This document shows positions 23,838 to 32,837 of a stretch of 44,575 nt of DNA, one piece after another. Origin of the DNA: an uncultured Anaeromyxobacter sp. GTDB lineage: Bacteria; Myxococcota; Myxococcia; Myxococcales; Anaeromyxobacteraceae. The notes below the pieces were generated by a model that was given only the letters and a program-made list of their open reading frames with translations, was not told the DNA's origin and did not search any database. Numbering within the stretch: the first letter of the stretch is position 1; every line of letters begins with the position of its first letter. The stretch spans positions 1 to 44,575 of the forward strand of contig CAIVAR010000019.1 in NCBI GenBank assembly GCA_903904005.1, given 5' to 3'. Made by a program: the position numbers and the translations under genes.

Positions 23838-25291
23838 GGTTCCTCCGTCTCGCCCTGGAGGAGCCGCTCGACGCGGGCCGGCTCGACCCGGAGCGCCATC
23901 CCCTTCTCCTGGCTGTAGGTCACCGCCCCCGGCGCGGCCCCCTTCACCTTCCGCACGTGCTTGGCGCGCGTGTAGACCACCTCGGGGGCGGCCTCGCCAC
24001 GGGAGTCGCTGAAGTGGGCCGCGAGGTGGGCAGCGTCGAGCAGGCTCTCCTGGTCGGGGGCCCGCCCCTTCTGCAGGCGGAGCACCACGTGGGCGCCGGT
24101 GCGCCCGCGGGCGTGCAGCCAGACGTCGTTCCCCTTCGCCACCCGCACGGTGAGCTGGTCGTTCTCCGCGGCGCCTCGCCCCACCAGGATGGGAAGCCCG
24201 GCAGCCGACCGGAAGGTGCGGTAGGGCGCAGCCGGCTCCTCGTCGCGCCGGCGCGGCGGGCGCTGGATGCGGGGCCCGGCGCCCAGCTTGCGCGCCTCCC
24301 GCTCCAGCCGGGGCAGCGCCTCGAGGGGCGCGCCGTCGAGCTCGGCGAGCAGGGCCTCGGTGGCCGCCAGCCGGGACCGGACCTCGGCGGCGCGGGCCTC
24401 CACCCGGGCCGCGCTCTCGGCGATGCGCCGGTAGCGCCGGTAGAAGCGCTCCATGTTGGCGCGCGGCGTGAGCGCCGGGTCGAGCGCCAGCGTCACCGGC
24501 CGGGGGCCGTCGGCGGTCCACTCGGTGACGGTCACCTCGCTTGCGCCCCGCGGGATGGCGTGGAGCTCCGGCTTGAGCAGGTCGGCGGCGCGGCGGTCGG
24601 CCTCGGCGGCCGGGACGCGGGCCGCCTCGTCGGCGAGCCGCTCGAGCGCCCGGCGCGAGCGGGCCACGGCGGCGCGCAGCGGTTCCCGGAGCCGGCGCCG
24701 TGCCGCGCCGAGCGCGCGCTCCTCCTCGAGCCTCCGGTAGGCGGCCTCGACGGAGGCCGAGAGCGGGAAGGGCGCGCCGGCCACCGGCGCGAACCGGCTG
24801 GCCTCGCCGTCGCCGGGACGGGGCTCCGGCGGCAGGTACGGCTGGCCGGGCGAGAGCGCCCTCCCGTCGGCGAGGTTCTTCCCGGCCATGGCCCGGACGA
24901 CGCCGGCCGCGTCGACGAGGAAGAGGTTTCCGCTCCTCCCGGTCAGCTCGGCGAGGAGCCGGAGCGTCCCGGCCGGGCGCTCGAAGCGCAGCGATACCAG
25001 GCGATCCCCGCCCGGGGCCTCGATCGCGGCCAGACGCGCGCCGGCCAGCTCACGGCGCAGGACGACCTGGAAGGCGAGCGGCTCGGGGGGCAGCGGGGGG
25101 CGCCAGGTGGCGGCGTGGAGCCGGGTGAGGTCGGGCTCGGCGGAGAGCAGCAGCGTCACCGGTCCGGAGGCCCGCAGGAGCTCGATGGTGAGGAGCCGCT
25201 CGGCGTGGACCCGCACCGCGTCGACCCGCGCACCGGCGAGCGGTGCCAGCTCCGCGATGAGCAGCGCGATCTCGCCGGAGCGAAGGGACAT
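23834..25291 (-). CDS. NFACT family protein (RqcH/FbpA-like)
   Basis: A 485-residue member of the NFACT group (bacterial RqcH, archaeal/eukaryotic Tae2/NEMF). The N-terminal domain shows LLRASGPVTLLLSAEPDLTRLH and ELTGRSGNLFLVDAAG. A helical central part covers about 185-350. The C-terminal NFACT-R domain has NDVWLHARGRTGAHVVLR and VYTRAKHVRKVKGAAPGAVTYS. RqcH binds stalled large ribosomal subunits and adds alanine tails. This protein is shorter than the ~570-residue Bacillus form, mainly in the middle, so tailing activity is not assured. The ATG at 25291 has AGGA upstream. The gene follows a lysine-rich micro-ORF and a hairpin, and is coupled to the SprT-like gene. Confidence 0.9.
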   Translation of the reverse strand: MSLRSGEIALLIAELAPLAGARVDAVRVHAERLLTIELLRASGPVTLLLSAEPDLTRLHAATWRPPLPPEPLAFQVVLRRELAGARLAAIEAPGGDRLVSLRFERPAGTLRLLAELTGRSGNLFLVDAAGVVRAMAGKNLADGRALSPGQPYLPPEPRPGDGEASRFAPVAGAPFPLSASVEAAYRRLEEERALGAARRRLREPLRAAVARSRRALERLADEAARVPAAEADRRAADLLKPELHAIPRGASEVTVTEWTADGPRPVTLALDPALTPRANMERFYRRYRRIAESAARVEARAAEVRSRLAATEALLAELDGAPLEALPRLEREARKLGAGPRIQRPPRRRDEEPAAPYRTFRSAAGLPILVGRGAAENDQLTVRVAKGNDVWLHARGRTGAHVVLRLQKGRAPDQESLLDAAHLAAHFSDSRGEAAPEVVYTRAKHVRKVKGAAPGAVTYSQEKGMALRVEPARVERLLQGETEEP

Positions 25292-25306
25292 GGCTTCCTG
25301 AAACGG

Positions 25307-25332
25307 CTGCGGCCGCCCGGAGGCGGCCGCAG
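25307..25332. repeat. Perfect 11-bp hairpin between the micro-ORF and the NFACT gene
   Basis: CTGCGGCCGCC (25307-25317) pairs with GGCGGCCGCAG (25322-25332) around CGGA. On the minus strand it lies 38 bases after the micro-ORF stop and 15 bases before the NFACT ATG. Only three T residues follow, so it is either a weak terminator, an attenuator, or a stem that sets NFACT translation. Confidence 0.75.
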
Positions 25333-25370
25333 GACCTGGGCGCGAGTTGCCTCGCGCCACGAAGGCAGAG

Positions 25371-25439
25371 TTACTTCTTCTTGGCCTTCTTGGCGACCTT
25401 CTTGACGACCTTCTTCGCGGCCTTCTTCTTCGCAGCCAT
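25371..25439 (-). CDS. 22-residue lysine/alanine/valine micro-protein
   Basis: A short gene with a strong ribosome-binding site (GGGAGG six to seven bases before ATG 25439) and a TAA stop at 25371. After the initiator the product contains only Ala, Lys and Val: it begins MAAKKKAAKKVV and ends in three lysines, with 12 lysines in total, all AAG. The pattern resembles the C-terminal tails of bacterial histone H1-like proteins, but nothing else is attached. A promoter (25496-25524) lies upstream. It may be a small DNA/RNA-binding peptide, or a leader whose lysine run slows ribosomes and so reports to the NFACT gene behind it. Coding seems likely from the ribosome-binding site and strict composition. 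Confidence 0.7.
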   Translation of the reverse strand: MAAKKKAAKKVVKKVAKKAKKK

Positions 25440-25495
25440 GTGTTACCTCCCTGACGAATGGTCAACTACCAACGACGCACGACAAAGACGAATGA

Positions 25496-25528
25496 AGATT
25501 AGCGAACGCAGATCCACCTTGCAAGGTG
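25496..25528 (-). promoter_or_regulatory. Promoter with 14-bp palindrome upstream of the micro-ORF
   Basis: On the minus strand TTGCAA (25519-25524), a 17-base spacer and TAATCT (25496-25501) form a plausible sigma-70 promoter. Transcription would start near 25489, leaving a leader of about 50 bases. A perfect 14-bp palindrome, CACCTTGCAAGGTG (25515-25528), is centred on the -35 box and could be a repressor site. Confidence 0.5.
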
Positions 25529-25815
25529 AGGGCCGCGCTTTTCTTGCGATGGTCGCCGGCGCTACACCCGGTTGGATCGTGCGCCCAGCGGGCCCCGGGA
25601 GCGCGTTCCCGCGTCGAACCGAGGGTCCTATTTCACGGTACGTCACCATTGACCATGAGTGACACGTTCGAAAACCGCTGCGAGATCGCGATTCCCTTGC
25701 GATCGCTCGCTCGGTGAACGCCGGCGCGCCGTTCGCCGAAGCGGGCGTCTCCCGCCCCGTTCCGGGTCCTCGGAGCGCCCGGGCCGACCCTCCCGGACGG
25801 AGGGGGCCTTCCCGG
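25529..25815. other. Intergenic region without recognisable gene
   Basis: About 290 bases separate the micro-ORF promoter from the end of the phosphohexomutase gene. GC is a little lower than in the genes. A 6-bp stem, CCCTCC/GGAGGG, lies at 25788-25804. No tRNA-like fold, no open frame with a ribosome-binding site and no repeat family were seen. Confidence 0.5.
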
Positions 25816-25823
25816 AAAAAAAA
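25816..25823 (-). terminator. T8 run after the phosphohexomutase gene
   Basis: Eight A residues on the plus strand give eight T residues on the minus strand, 15-22 bases past the stop codon of the gene at 25839. Such a run is rare in this GC-rich DNA. The stem before it is poor, while a CCCTCC/GGAGGG stem follows it. It is a likely termination site, but not a textbook one. Confidence 0.35.
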
Positions 25824-25838
25824 GACGTCGGAGGGTGC

Positions 25839-27209
25839 TCAGGCGCCGAGCGCGCGCTTCAGCTCGTCCACCTTGGAGGTGACGAGCGCCTGGATCTCGG
25901 CGAGCCGCTCCGCCGTCCGGGCCTCGAAGCGGAGCACGAGCAGCGGCTGGGTGTTGGAGGCGCGGACCAGTCCCCAGCCGTCGGGGAAGATCACCCGGAC
26001 CCCGTCGACGGTCACCGCCTCGTGGCGCGAGGCGAACCATTCCTGCGCCCGGCGCACCAGCTCGAACTTGAGCTCCTCCGGGCAGTCGTAGCGGATCTCG
26101 GGGGTGGAGAAGGTCCTCGGCACGTCGGCGAGGAGCGACGAGACCGGGCGATCGGTCCGGGACACGAGCTCGAGCAGCCGCCCCGACGAGTAGATGCCGT
26201 CGTCGAACCCGAACCAGCGGTGGGCGAAGAAGATGTGACCGCTCATCTCGCCGGCGAGGAGCGCCCCCTCCTCCTTCATCTTGGCCTTGATGAGGCTGTG
26301 GCCGGCCTTCCACATGATCCCGCGGCCGCCGCGGGCCGCGATGTCGTCGTAGAGGGTCTTCGAGCACTTCACCTCGCCCACGATGGCCGCGCCGGGATTC
26401 TCGGCGAGGACGGCCCGGGAGAAGAGGATCATGAGCTGGTCGCCCCAGAGGACCGTCCCCTTCTCGTCGACCGCCCCCACCCGGTCGGCATCGCCGTCGT
26501 AGGCGACGCCCAGGTCGGCGCCGGTCTCCAGGACCTTGGCCTTCAGGAACTCGAGGTTCTTCTCCACGGTGGGATCGGGGTGGTGGTTGGGGAACCGGCC
26601 GTCCATCTCGATGAAGAGGGGGACCACCTCGATCCCCAGCGACTCGAAGAGCGGCACGGCGATCACGCCGCCGGTCCCGTTGCCGGCGTCGACCACCACC
26701 TTGAGCTTCCGGGGTCCGATCTTGAGATTCTTCCGGACGTACTCCCGGTAGGGCGTGACGATGTCGTGGGTCCCGACCGTCCCCGTCCCGCTCGCGAAGC
26801 GCCCCTCGACGATGCGCCGGTGGAGCGCCTGGATGCCGTCGCCGTGCAGGGTGCTCTTCCCCACCCCGACCTTGAGCCCGTTGTACTCGGGCGGGTTGTG
26901 GGAGCCGGTGATCATCACCAGGCCGTCCACCGGGAGCGTGGCCGCGGCGAAGTAGGTGAGCGGGGTCGGCACCACCCCCAGGTCGGTCACGTCGATGCCG
27001 GCCGAGTTCAGGCCGGCGATCATCGCCTTCGCGAAGCGGGGCCCGCTCTCCCGGCAGTCGCGCCCCACCACCACCCGGTGGCCGCCCTGCTCCCGCACCT
27101 CGGACCCCAGCGCCCGCCCCACCAGCCGGACGGCGTCCTCGGTCAGGTCCTGGTCCACCAGCCCGCGGATGTCGTACTCGCGGAAGATCGTCTTCGAGAT
27201 GGCCGCCAT
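25839..27209 (-). CDS. Phosphomannomutase/phosphoglucomutase
   Basis: A 456-residue alpha-D-phosphohexomutase that interconverts hexose 6-phosphate and 1-phosphate. All four family sites are present: the phosphoserine loop TGSHNPP (S103), metal-binding DGDADR (238-243), sugar-binding GEMSGH (320-325) and phosphate-binding RASNTQP near residue 420. Length and pattern match the bifunctional AlgC/ManB type. It follows the mannose-1-phosphate guanylyltransferase gene by 29 bases. Together they lead from mannose 6-phosphate to GDP-mannose for surface polysaccharide. Confidence 0.95.
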   Translation of the reverse strand: MAAISKTIFREYDIRGLVDQDLTEDAVRLVGRALGSEVREQGGHRVVVGRDCRESGPRFAKAMIAGLNSAGIDVTDLGVVPTPLTYFAAATLPVDGLVMITGSHNPPEYNGLKVGVGKSTLHGDGIQALHRRIVEGRFASGTGTVGTHDIVTPYREYVRKNLKIGPRKLKVVVDAGNGTGGVIAVPLFESLGIEVVPLFIEMDGRFPNHHPDPTVEKNLEFLKAKVLETGADLGVAYDGDADRVGAVDEKGTVLWGDQLMILFSRAVLAENPGAAIVGEVKCSKTLYDDIAARGGRGIMWKAGHSLIKAKMKEEGALLAGEMSGHIFFAHRWFGFDDGIYSSGRLLELVSRTDRPVSSLLADVPRTFSTPEIRYDCPEELKFELVRRAQEWFASRHEAVTVDGVRVIFPDGWGLVRASNTQPLLVLRFEARTAERLAEIQALVTSKVDELKRALGA

Positions 27210-27238
27210 GTGTCGTTCCCCCCTCGTCGGCTCCTCGA

Positions 27239-28327
27239 CTAGAGGAGGTTCTCCCGGCCGCGCCGCTTCAGCTCCTCGACCGCCTTGCGCACGTCCTGGG
27301 CCTTCTCCTTGCGAACCACCAGGACCGCGTCGCCGGCGTCGACCACCACGAGCCCGTCGACCCCGATCACCGCGATCGGGCGCTTGCCCTGGCCGATCAC
27401 CACGTTGTCGTGGCCGTCGATGACGATGGCGTCGCCCTGCAGCACGTTCCCGAGATCGTCGAGCTCGTGCACCTCGGAGAGGGCCGCGAAGCTCCCCACG
27501 TCGCTCCAGCCGAACTCGGCGGGCACCACCGCGATGCGCTGGCTCTTCTCCATCACGCCGTAGTCGATGGAGATGGAGGGCGCGGCCGGGAAGACCCGGG
27601 CGAGCGTCCGCGCGTAGGCGGGCGTCCCGATCGAGGCCTCGATGACGGCGAGCTGCTCGCCCAGCACCGGCATGGCGCGCCGGATCTCCTCGAGGATCAC
27701 GTCGGCCCGGAAGAGGAAGATCCCGGAGTTCCAGAGGTAGCCCCCCTCGGCCAGGTAGCGGGAGGCGGTGACCACGTCGGGCTTCTCGACGAAGCGCTCG
27801 ACCCGCGCCGGGTGGAAGGCCTTCTTGCCCTTCCCGAGCGCCTTCAGCTTTCCGCCCACCTTGAGGTAGCCGTAGCCGGTCTCGGGGCGGTCCGGCCGGA
27901 TGCCGATGGTGGCCACCGCCCCCTCGAAGGCGAGCTGCGCGCCGGCGGCGAGCGCCTCGCGCATGGCTTCCGGGCGGGCCACGTGGTGGTCGGCCGGGAG
28001 CATCGCCATGACGCCCTTGGGGTCGCGCCGCTTCACGTGCAGCGCGGCCAGCCCCACGCAGGGGGCGGTGTTGCGGGGGCAGGGCTCGACGAGGAGGTTG
28101 TCCTTGGGCAGCTTGCGCAGGATGCGGCGCGCCGCGGCGGCGTGGTTCGGCCCGCAGACCACGAAGGTGTCCTGGAGGCGGGCCAGCGGCGGCAGCCGGG
28201 CGACCGTGGCGGCGAGCATCGGCTCGTCGCCGTCGAGGGGCAGGAACTGCTTGGGGCGGTTCTTCCGGCTGAGGGGCCAGAAGCGGGTCCCGCTGCCGCC
28301 GGCCATGATGACGGGGTAGATCCTCAT
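27239..28327 (-). CDS. manC: Mannose-1-phosphate guanylyltransferase
   Basis: A 362-residue nucleotidyltransferase that makes GDP-mannose from GTP and mannose 1-phosphate. The signature [12 protein letters not shown] is at residues 10-21, followed by NRPKQFLPL, the [10 protein letters not shown] box, and later [16 protein letters not shown] and FGWSDVGSF. It lacks the C-terminal isomerase domain of the long bifunctional enzymes, so mannose 6-phosphate must come from elsewhere. The ATG at 28327 overlaps the Nudix gene stop (ATGA), with GGAG upstream. Confidence 0.95.
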   Translation of the reverse strand: MRIYPVIMAGGSGTRFWPLSRKNRPKQFLPLDGDEPMLAATVARLPPLARLQDTFVVCGPNHAAAARRILRKLPKDNLLVEPCPRNTAPCVGLAALHVKRRDPKGVMAMLPADHHVARPEAMREALAAGAQLAFEGAVATIGIRPDRPETGYGYLKVGGKLKALGKGKKAFHPARVERFVEKPDVVTASRYLAEGGYLWNSGIFLFRADVILEEIRRAMPVLGEQLAVIEASIGTPAYARTLARVFPAAPSISIDYGVMEKSQRIAVVPAEFGWSDVGSFAALSEVHELDDLGNVLQGDAIVIDGHDNVVIGQGKRPIAVIGVDGLVVVDAGDAVLVVRKEKAQDVRKAVEELKRRGRENLL

Positions 28328-28920
28328 GCGGTTCTCCAGACGGTGAGGAGCTCGTGGAGGATGCGCGCGCTGGCGCCCCAGACCACCTCTCCCCCGACGT
28401 CGAAAGTGTGAACCTCGTGCACCATTCCGAACGCCTCCCGGGTGCCGACCCGATGGCTGCCCGGCGCGAGGAGATCGGCGACGGGAAACTCGACCAGCCC
28501 GGCGACCTCGTCGGGCTGTGCGACGTAGGGGTACGGGTATGGCACGACGCCCACCCACGGCGTCAAGCGGAACCCGGAGGTCACCACGAGTGCCTCGCCG
28601 AGCCTCCCCAGGATCTCCACATGGGCGGGCGCCAGCCCGATCTCCTCCTCGGCCTCGCGGAGCGCGGCGGCCTGGGCGTCGGCGTCGCCGGGATCGACCC
28701 GGCCACCCGGGAAGGAGATCTGCCCGGGGTGCAGGCGGAGGTCGTCCCGGCGCCGGGTCATGAGGACGTGGGGCACGCCGTCCTTCGAGAAGACCGGCAC
28801 CAGCACGGCCGCCTCCGCCAGCGCCGCCGTGGAGGTTCGGTAGGCCGGCTCGAGCGCGGCCAGGTCGAGCCGGGAGAAGGGGCGGCCGTGGAGCCCCCGG
28901 CGGAGGGCGGCGAGGGTCAT
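28324..28920 (-). CDS. NudL-type CoA pyrophosphatase (Nudix hydrolase)
   Basis: A 198-residue Nudix hydrolase. [19 protein letters not shown] and [11 protein letters not shown] (residues 62-96) give the Nudix box together with the upstream L..H.GQ.SFPGG signature of the NudL/CoAse group. That group splits coenzyme A and its derivatives into phosphopantetheine and 3',5'-ADP. Both ends overlap neighbours by four bases, so it sits firmly in the uppP-manC operon. Its connection with polysaccharide precursor synthesis is not obvious. Confidence 0.9.
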   Translation of the reverse strand: MTLAALRRGLHGRPFSRLDLAALEPAYRTSTAALAEAAVLVPVFSKDGVPHVLMTRRRDDLRLHPGQISFPGGRVDPGDADAQAAALREAEEEIGLAPAHVEILGRLGEALVVTSGFRLTPWVGVVPYPYPYVAQPDEVAGLVEFPVADLLAPGSHRVGTREAFGMVHEVHTFDVGGEVVWGASARILHELLTVWRTA

Positions 28921-29789
28921 CTCGCCCGGGCCGCGGGGACCGGGGCGGGCGCATCGTCGTCGGCCGGGAGAACGCCCTGCCAGAGCAGCACCGCCACGAG
29001 AACCCCGAGGACGAGCCGCCAGGCCACGAAGAGGTAGGTGGTGCGGGTGCGCAGGTAGCGGAGCAGCCAGCCGATCACCAGGTAGCCGACCACGGCCGAG
29101 ACCGCCGTCCCGATCAGCGTGGCGGTGCGCCAGGCCGGCTCGCCGCGCAGCGCCGGCAGCGCCTTGGTGAGCTTGTAGACCCCGGCGGCGAGGATGATGG
29201 GCACGGAGAGGAGGAAGCTGAACCGGGCCGCGGCCTCGCGCGAGAAGCCGAGCAGCATCCCGGTGGTGATGGTGCTGCCCGACCGCGACGTCCCGGGCAC
29301 CAGCGCGAGCGCCTGCCCGACGCCGATGGCGAGCGCCGACCGGGCGGTCATGTCCGGGAGCGCGCGCCGGTGGGAGGCGTAGCGCTCCGCACCGGCCATG
29401 ACGAGCCCCCAGAAGATCAGGGAGAAGGCGATGACCCCGTTGCCGAGCGCCTCGATGCGCCGCTCGAGCAGCTTGCCCAGGATGGCGGCCGGGAGCGTTC
29501 CGAGCGCGATGTACCAGGCGAGGCGCGCGTCGGGTGTCCCGAGCGGCCGCCCCTCGCGGATCCCCCGGACCCAGGCCACGGCGAGCCGCCCCAGATCCTG
29601 CCGGAAGTAGACCAGCACCGCGAGCGTGGTGCCCGACTGGATGATGGTGACGAAGGCCCGGAACTTCGGGTCCCCGAGGCTCTCCCCCATGAGCTCGCCC
29701 ACGAGCAGCAGGTGGGCCGTGGAGCTGACCGGGAGGAACTCGGTGATGGCCTGGACGATGCCCAGGAGGACGGCAGCGAGTGATCCCAT
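28917..29789 (-). CDS. uppP: Undecaprenyl-diphosphatase UppP (BacA)
   Basis: A 290-residue inner-membrane phosphatase that regenerates undecaprenyl phosphate, the carrier for peptidoglycan and surface glycans. Both catalytic signatures are intact: [10 protein letters not shown] (17-26) and PGTSRSGST (165-173). About eight hydrophobic segments are visible. The ATG at 29789 follows GGGAG. It lies 27 bases behind metK and overlaps the Nudix gene. The neighbouring GDP-mannose genes fit a shared envelope role. Confidence 0.95.
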   Translation of the reverse strand: MGSLAAVLLGIVQAITEFLPVSSTAHLLLVGELMGESLGDPKFRAFVTIIQSGTTLAVLVYFRQDLGRLAVAWVRGIREGRPLGTPDARLAWYIALGTLPAAILGKLLERRIEALGNGVIAFSLIFWGLVMAGAERYASHRRALPDMTARSALAIGVGQALALVPGTSRSGSTITTGMLLGFSREAAARFSFLLSVPIILAAGVYKLTKALPALRGEPAWRTATLIGTAVSAVVGYLVIGWLLRYLRTRTTYLFVAWRLVLGVLVAVLLWQGVLPADDDAPAPVPAARAR

Positions 29790-29816
29790 GCCGGCTCCCG
29801 GGCTCGACCGACGGGG

Positions 29817-30974
29817 CTAGCGGCGCTTTCCCTTGCGTCCGACGGCCGCCTGGAGCGCGTCCTTCTTGTCGGTGCGCTCCCAGGTGAAGGCCTTCTCCTC
29901 GCGGCCGAAGTGGCCGTAGGCCGCCGTCGACCGGTAGATGGGGCGCAGGAGGTCGAGCCCCTCGATGATCTGGCGCGGCGTGAGCCCGAAGACCTCGCGG
30001 ACGGCGGCGGCGATCGACTCCTCGGAGACCGTGGAGGTCCCGAAGGTCTCGACCATCACCGAGACCGGCTCGGCCACGCCGATGGCGTAGGCCACCTGCA
30101 CCTCGCAGCGGGTGGCGAGGCCAGCCGCCACGACGTTCTTGGCGATGTAGCGCCCCATGTAGGCGGCCGAGCGGTCGACCTTGGACGGGTCCTTGCCGCT
30201 GAACGCGCCGCCGCCGTGGCGCCCCATTCCGCCGTAGGTGTCGACGATGATCTTCCGGCCGGTGACGCCGGTGTCGCCCATGGGGCCGCCGATGACGAAG
30301 CGGCCGGTGGGGTTGATGAAGATCTTGGTCTTCCGGTCGACGAGCTTCCTCGGCAGCGCCCGGGCGATGACCTCCTCCCGGACGGCGGCGTGGAGCTTCT
30401 TGTTCGAGATGGCGTCGGAGTGCTGGGTGGAGACCACCACCGTGTCGATGCGGGCCACCTTGCCGTCGCGGTACTCGACGCTCACCTGGGCCTTGCCGTC
30501 GGGGCGCAGGAAGTCGAGGCCGCGCTTGCGGGCGCGGGCCAGCGCGCGGGTGAGGTGGTGGGCGTACTGGATGGGCGCCGGCATGAGCTCGGGCGTCTCG
30601 TCGCAGGCGTAGCCGAACATCATCCCCTGGTCGCCGGCGCCGCCGGTGTCGACCCCCTGGCCGATGTCGGGCGACTGCTGGTCGACCGCCACGAGCACGG
30701 CGCAGGTGTGGCCGTCGAAGCCCATGTCGCCGTGGGTGTAGCCGATGTCCTTGACCGTCTCGCGGGCCAGCTTCTGGTAGTCGATCTGGGCCTTGGTGGT
30801 GATCTCGCCGGCGATCATCACGTAGCCGGTCTTGAGCAGGGTCTCGCAGGCCACCCGCCCCTTGGGATCGCGCGCCAGGACGGCGTCGAGGACGGCGTCG
30901 GAGATCTGGTCGGCCATCTTGTCCGGATGGCCTTCGGTCACCGACTCGGAGGTGAAGAGGAAGTCTTTCTGCAT
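29817..30974 (-). CDS. metK: S-adenosylmethionine synthetase
   Basis: A 385-residue cytoplasmic enzyme that makes S-adenosylmethionine from ATP and methionine. Motifs are [18 protein letters not shown] (14-31), [12 protein letters not shown], the [19 protein letters not shown] phosphate loop and a normal length. The ATG at 30974 has GGGAG upstream. A promoter with a perfect TTGACA lies at 31000-31029 and leaves a leader of only about 20 bases, so there is no room for a SAM riboswitch. It is probably the first gene of a transcript running into uppP. Confidence 0.97.
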   Translation of the reverse strand: MQKDFLFTSESVTEGHPDKMADQISDAVLDAVLARDPKGRVACETLLKTGYVMIAGEITTKAQIDYQKLARETVKDIGYTHGDMGFDGHTCAVLVAVDQQSPDIGQGVDTGGAGDQGMMFGYACDETPELMPAPIQYAHHLTRALARARKRGLDFLRPDGKAQVSVEYRDGKVARIDTVVVSTQHSDAISNKKLHAAVREEVIARALPRKLVDRKTKIFINPTGRFVIGGPMGDTGVTGRKIIVDTYGGMGRHGGGAFSGKDPSKVDRSAAYMGRYIAKNVVAAGLATRCEVQVAYAIGVAEPVSVMVETFGTSTVSEESIAAAVREVFGLTPRQIIEGLDLLRPIYRSTAAYGHFGREEKAFTWERTDKKDALQAAVGRKGKRR

Positions 30975-30999
30975 GGTTCTCCCGGGGGAAGGGGGGAAA

Positions 31000-31029
31000 G
31001 GTTTACGTCCGCTGGAACGGAGGTGTCAA
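31000..31029 (-). promoter_or_regulatory. metK promoter
   Basis: On the minus strand a consensus TTGACA (31024-31029), an 18-base spacer and TAAACC (31000-31005) precede metK. The expected start point is about 20 bases upstream of the ATG. It lies in the 87-base gap behind ptsI, so metK can be expressed apart from the PTS operon. Confidence 0.6.
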
Positions 31030-31061
31030 GGATGGCGTCGGTGCAGCGGATGGGCGGCTTT

Positions 31062-32834
31062 TCACCCGCTCACCGGGCCCACGCTGGCGGAGCCCTCGAG
31101 CAGCCCGGGGAAGCGCCGGGTCATCTCGGAGCGGACCGTGCGCTCGATGTCGTCGGCGGTGTTGAGCCCCAGGATCCGGTCGAGCAGCTCGCGCCCCTCC
31201 CGGGCCGAGGCGCTGCGGATCACCCGCTTCACCAGCGGGATGGACGGGCCGTTCATGGAGAGCTCGTCGAGCCCCAGCCCGAGCAGCACCAGCGTGTAGA
31301 GGGGCTCGCCGGCCATCTCGCCGCACATCGAGACGCTCTTTCCGGCGGCCCGGGCGGCGTCGGTGATCGACTTCAGCATCCGCAGCACCGCGAGGTGCAG
31401 CGGCTTGTAGAGGTAGGCCACGTCCTTGTTCTGCCGGTCCACGCCGATGGTGTACTGGATGAGGTCGTTGGTCCCGATGGAGAGGAAGTCGACCTCCTGG
31501 GCCAGCCGGTCGGCCACCACCGCCGCGCTGGGCAGCTCGACCATGATCCCCACCGGCGGCATGCGCGCCGGGATCCCCTGGGCCACCACCTCCTCGAAGG
31601 CCTCGGCGAGCATCCACTTGGCGGCCCGCACCTCGGCCACCCCGCTCACCATGGGGAACATGAGGCGCAGGTTTCCGTGGGCGGCGGCCCGCACCGCGGC
31701 GCGCAGCTGGGCATGGAAGAGCTCGGGGTGGCGCAGGCAGTAGCGCACCGCCCGCAGCCCGAGCGCCGGGTTCTCGGAGTGGTCCTTCTGGCCGGAGGGG
31801 AGCTTGTCGCCGCCCAGGTCGAAGGTGCGCACCGTCACCGGCCGGCCGCCCATGGCCTCGAGGATGGCCCGGTAGTCGCGGTAGTGGTCCTCCTCGGTGG
31901 GGAGCTCGTCGCGCCCCATGAAGAGGAACTCGGTCCGGTAGAGCCCGACCCCCTCGCCGCCGTGGGAGAGGAGCCCGGGCACCTCCTCGCCGAATTCGAT
32001 GTTGCCGACCATCCGGAGGCGGACCCCGTCGACGGTCTCGGCCGGGAGGTCCTTCAGGCGGGCCAGCTCGGCCTCGCGCTCCATCTGGCGGATGCGCGCC
32101 GCCTCGTAGTCGGCCCGCTCCCCGGCGCTGGGGTTCACCACCACCACGCCGCGGCCGCCGTCGACGACGACCCAGTCGCCCCGCTCGACCGAGGCGCTGG
32201 CCCGGCCGGCCCCGACCACGGCGGGGATCTCGAGCGCGCGGGCCACGATGGCGGTGTGGCTGGTGATGCCGCCCGCGTCGGTGACGAGCCCCGCCACCTT
32301 GCGGTCGTGGAAGAGGAGCGCGGTGTCGGCGGGCGAGAGGTCGCGGGCCACCACGATGGAGCCGGGCGGCGGGGTCTCGGCGACGTCCACCCCATGGCCG
32401 AGCAGGTTCTTCACGATCCGCTCGCCCACGTAGTCGACGTCGGAGCGGCGCTCGCGGAAGAACTCGTCGTCGGGGTCGAAGGCCCCCTTGATCTTGCGGA
32501 TGGTCCGCTTCACCGCCCACTCGACGTTGATCTGCTCCTCCCGCACCAGACGGCGGGACTCGTCGACGAGGGAGGGGTCGCGCAGCATGGCGCGGTGCAC
32601 CTCGATGATGGCGAGGTGCTCGGCTCCCTCGGCGCCCTGGATCTTGGCCCGCACGCCGTCGAGCTGCCGGACCGAGAGCTCGATGGCCGACTCGAGCCGG
32701 TGGAGCTCCGCCTCGACCTCCTCGGCGGCGATGTTGCGCCGGGGGGTGCGAACGCGGCGGCGGTCGACCGTCCAGCACCGCCCCACCGCGATGCCCGGGG
32801 AGGCCGGGAGCCCCTGCAGCGTGGTCGAGGCCAT
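31062..32834 (-). CDS. ptsI: PTS enzyme I
   Basis: A 590-residue phosphoenolpyruvate-protein phosphotransferase that starts the PTS phosphate chain. The active-site histidine is H193 in GGITSHTAIVAR. The PEP-binding region follows with LYRTEFLFMGRDELPTEEDHY, FPMVSGVAEVR, GTNDLIQYT and the active-site CGEMAG. Its length is slightly above the usual 570-575. The start at 32834 lies three bases after the HPr stop, with GGGAG in the end of ptsH. It is the last gene of the PTS operon. Confidence 0.96.
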   Translation of the reverse strand: MASTTLQGLPASPGIAVGRCWTVDRRRVRTPRRNIAAEEVEAELHRLESAIELSVRQLDGVRAKIQGAEGAEHLAIIEVHRAMLRDPSLVDESRRLVREEQINVEWAVKRTIRKIKGAFDPDDEFFRERRSDVDYVGERIVKNLLGHGVDVAETPPPGSIVVARDLSPADTALLFHDRKVAGLVTDAGGITSHTAIVARALEIPAVVGAGRASASVERGDWVVVDGGRGVVVVNPSAGERADYEAARIRQMEREAELARLKDLPAETVDGVRLRMVGNIEFGEEVPGLLSHGGEGVGLYRTEFLFMGRDELPTEEDHYRDYRAILEAMGGRPVTVRTFDLGGDKLPSGQKDHSENPALGLRAVRYCLRHPELFHAQLRAAVRAAAHGNLRLMFPMVSGVAEVRAAKWMLAEAFEEVVAQGIPARMPPVGIMVELPSAAVVADRLAQEVDFLSIGTNDLIQYTIGVDRQNKDVAYLYKPLHLAVLRMLKSITDAARAAGKSVSMCGEMAGEPLYTLVLLGLGLDELSMNGPSIPLVKRVIRSASAREGRELLDRILGLNTADDIERTVRSEMTRRFPGLLEGSASVGPVSG

Positions 32835-32837
32835 CGG

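Noticed and set aside
30975-31061. Possible SAM riboswitch before metK
   Set aside because: The promoter leaves only about 20 bases of leader, which is too short for any known SAM-binding RNA.
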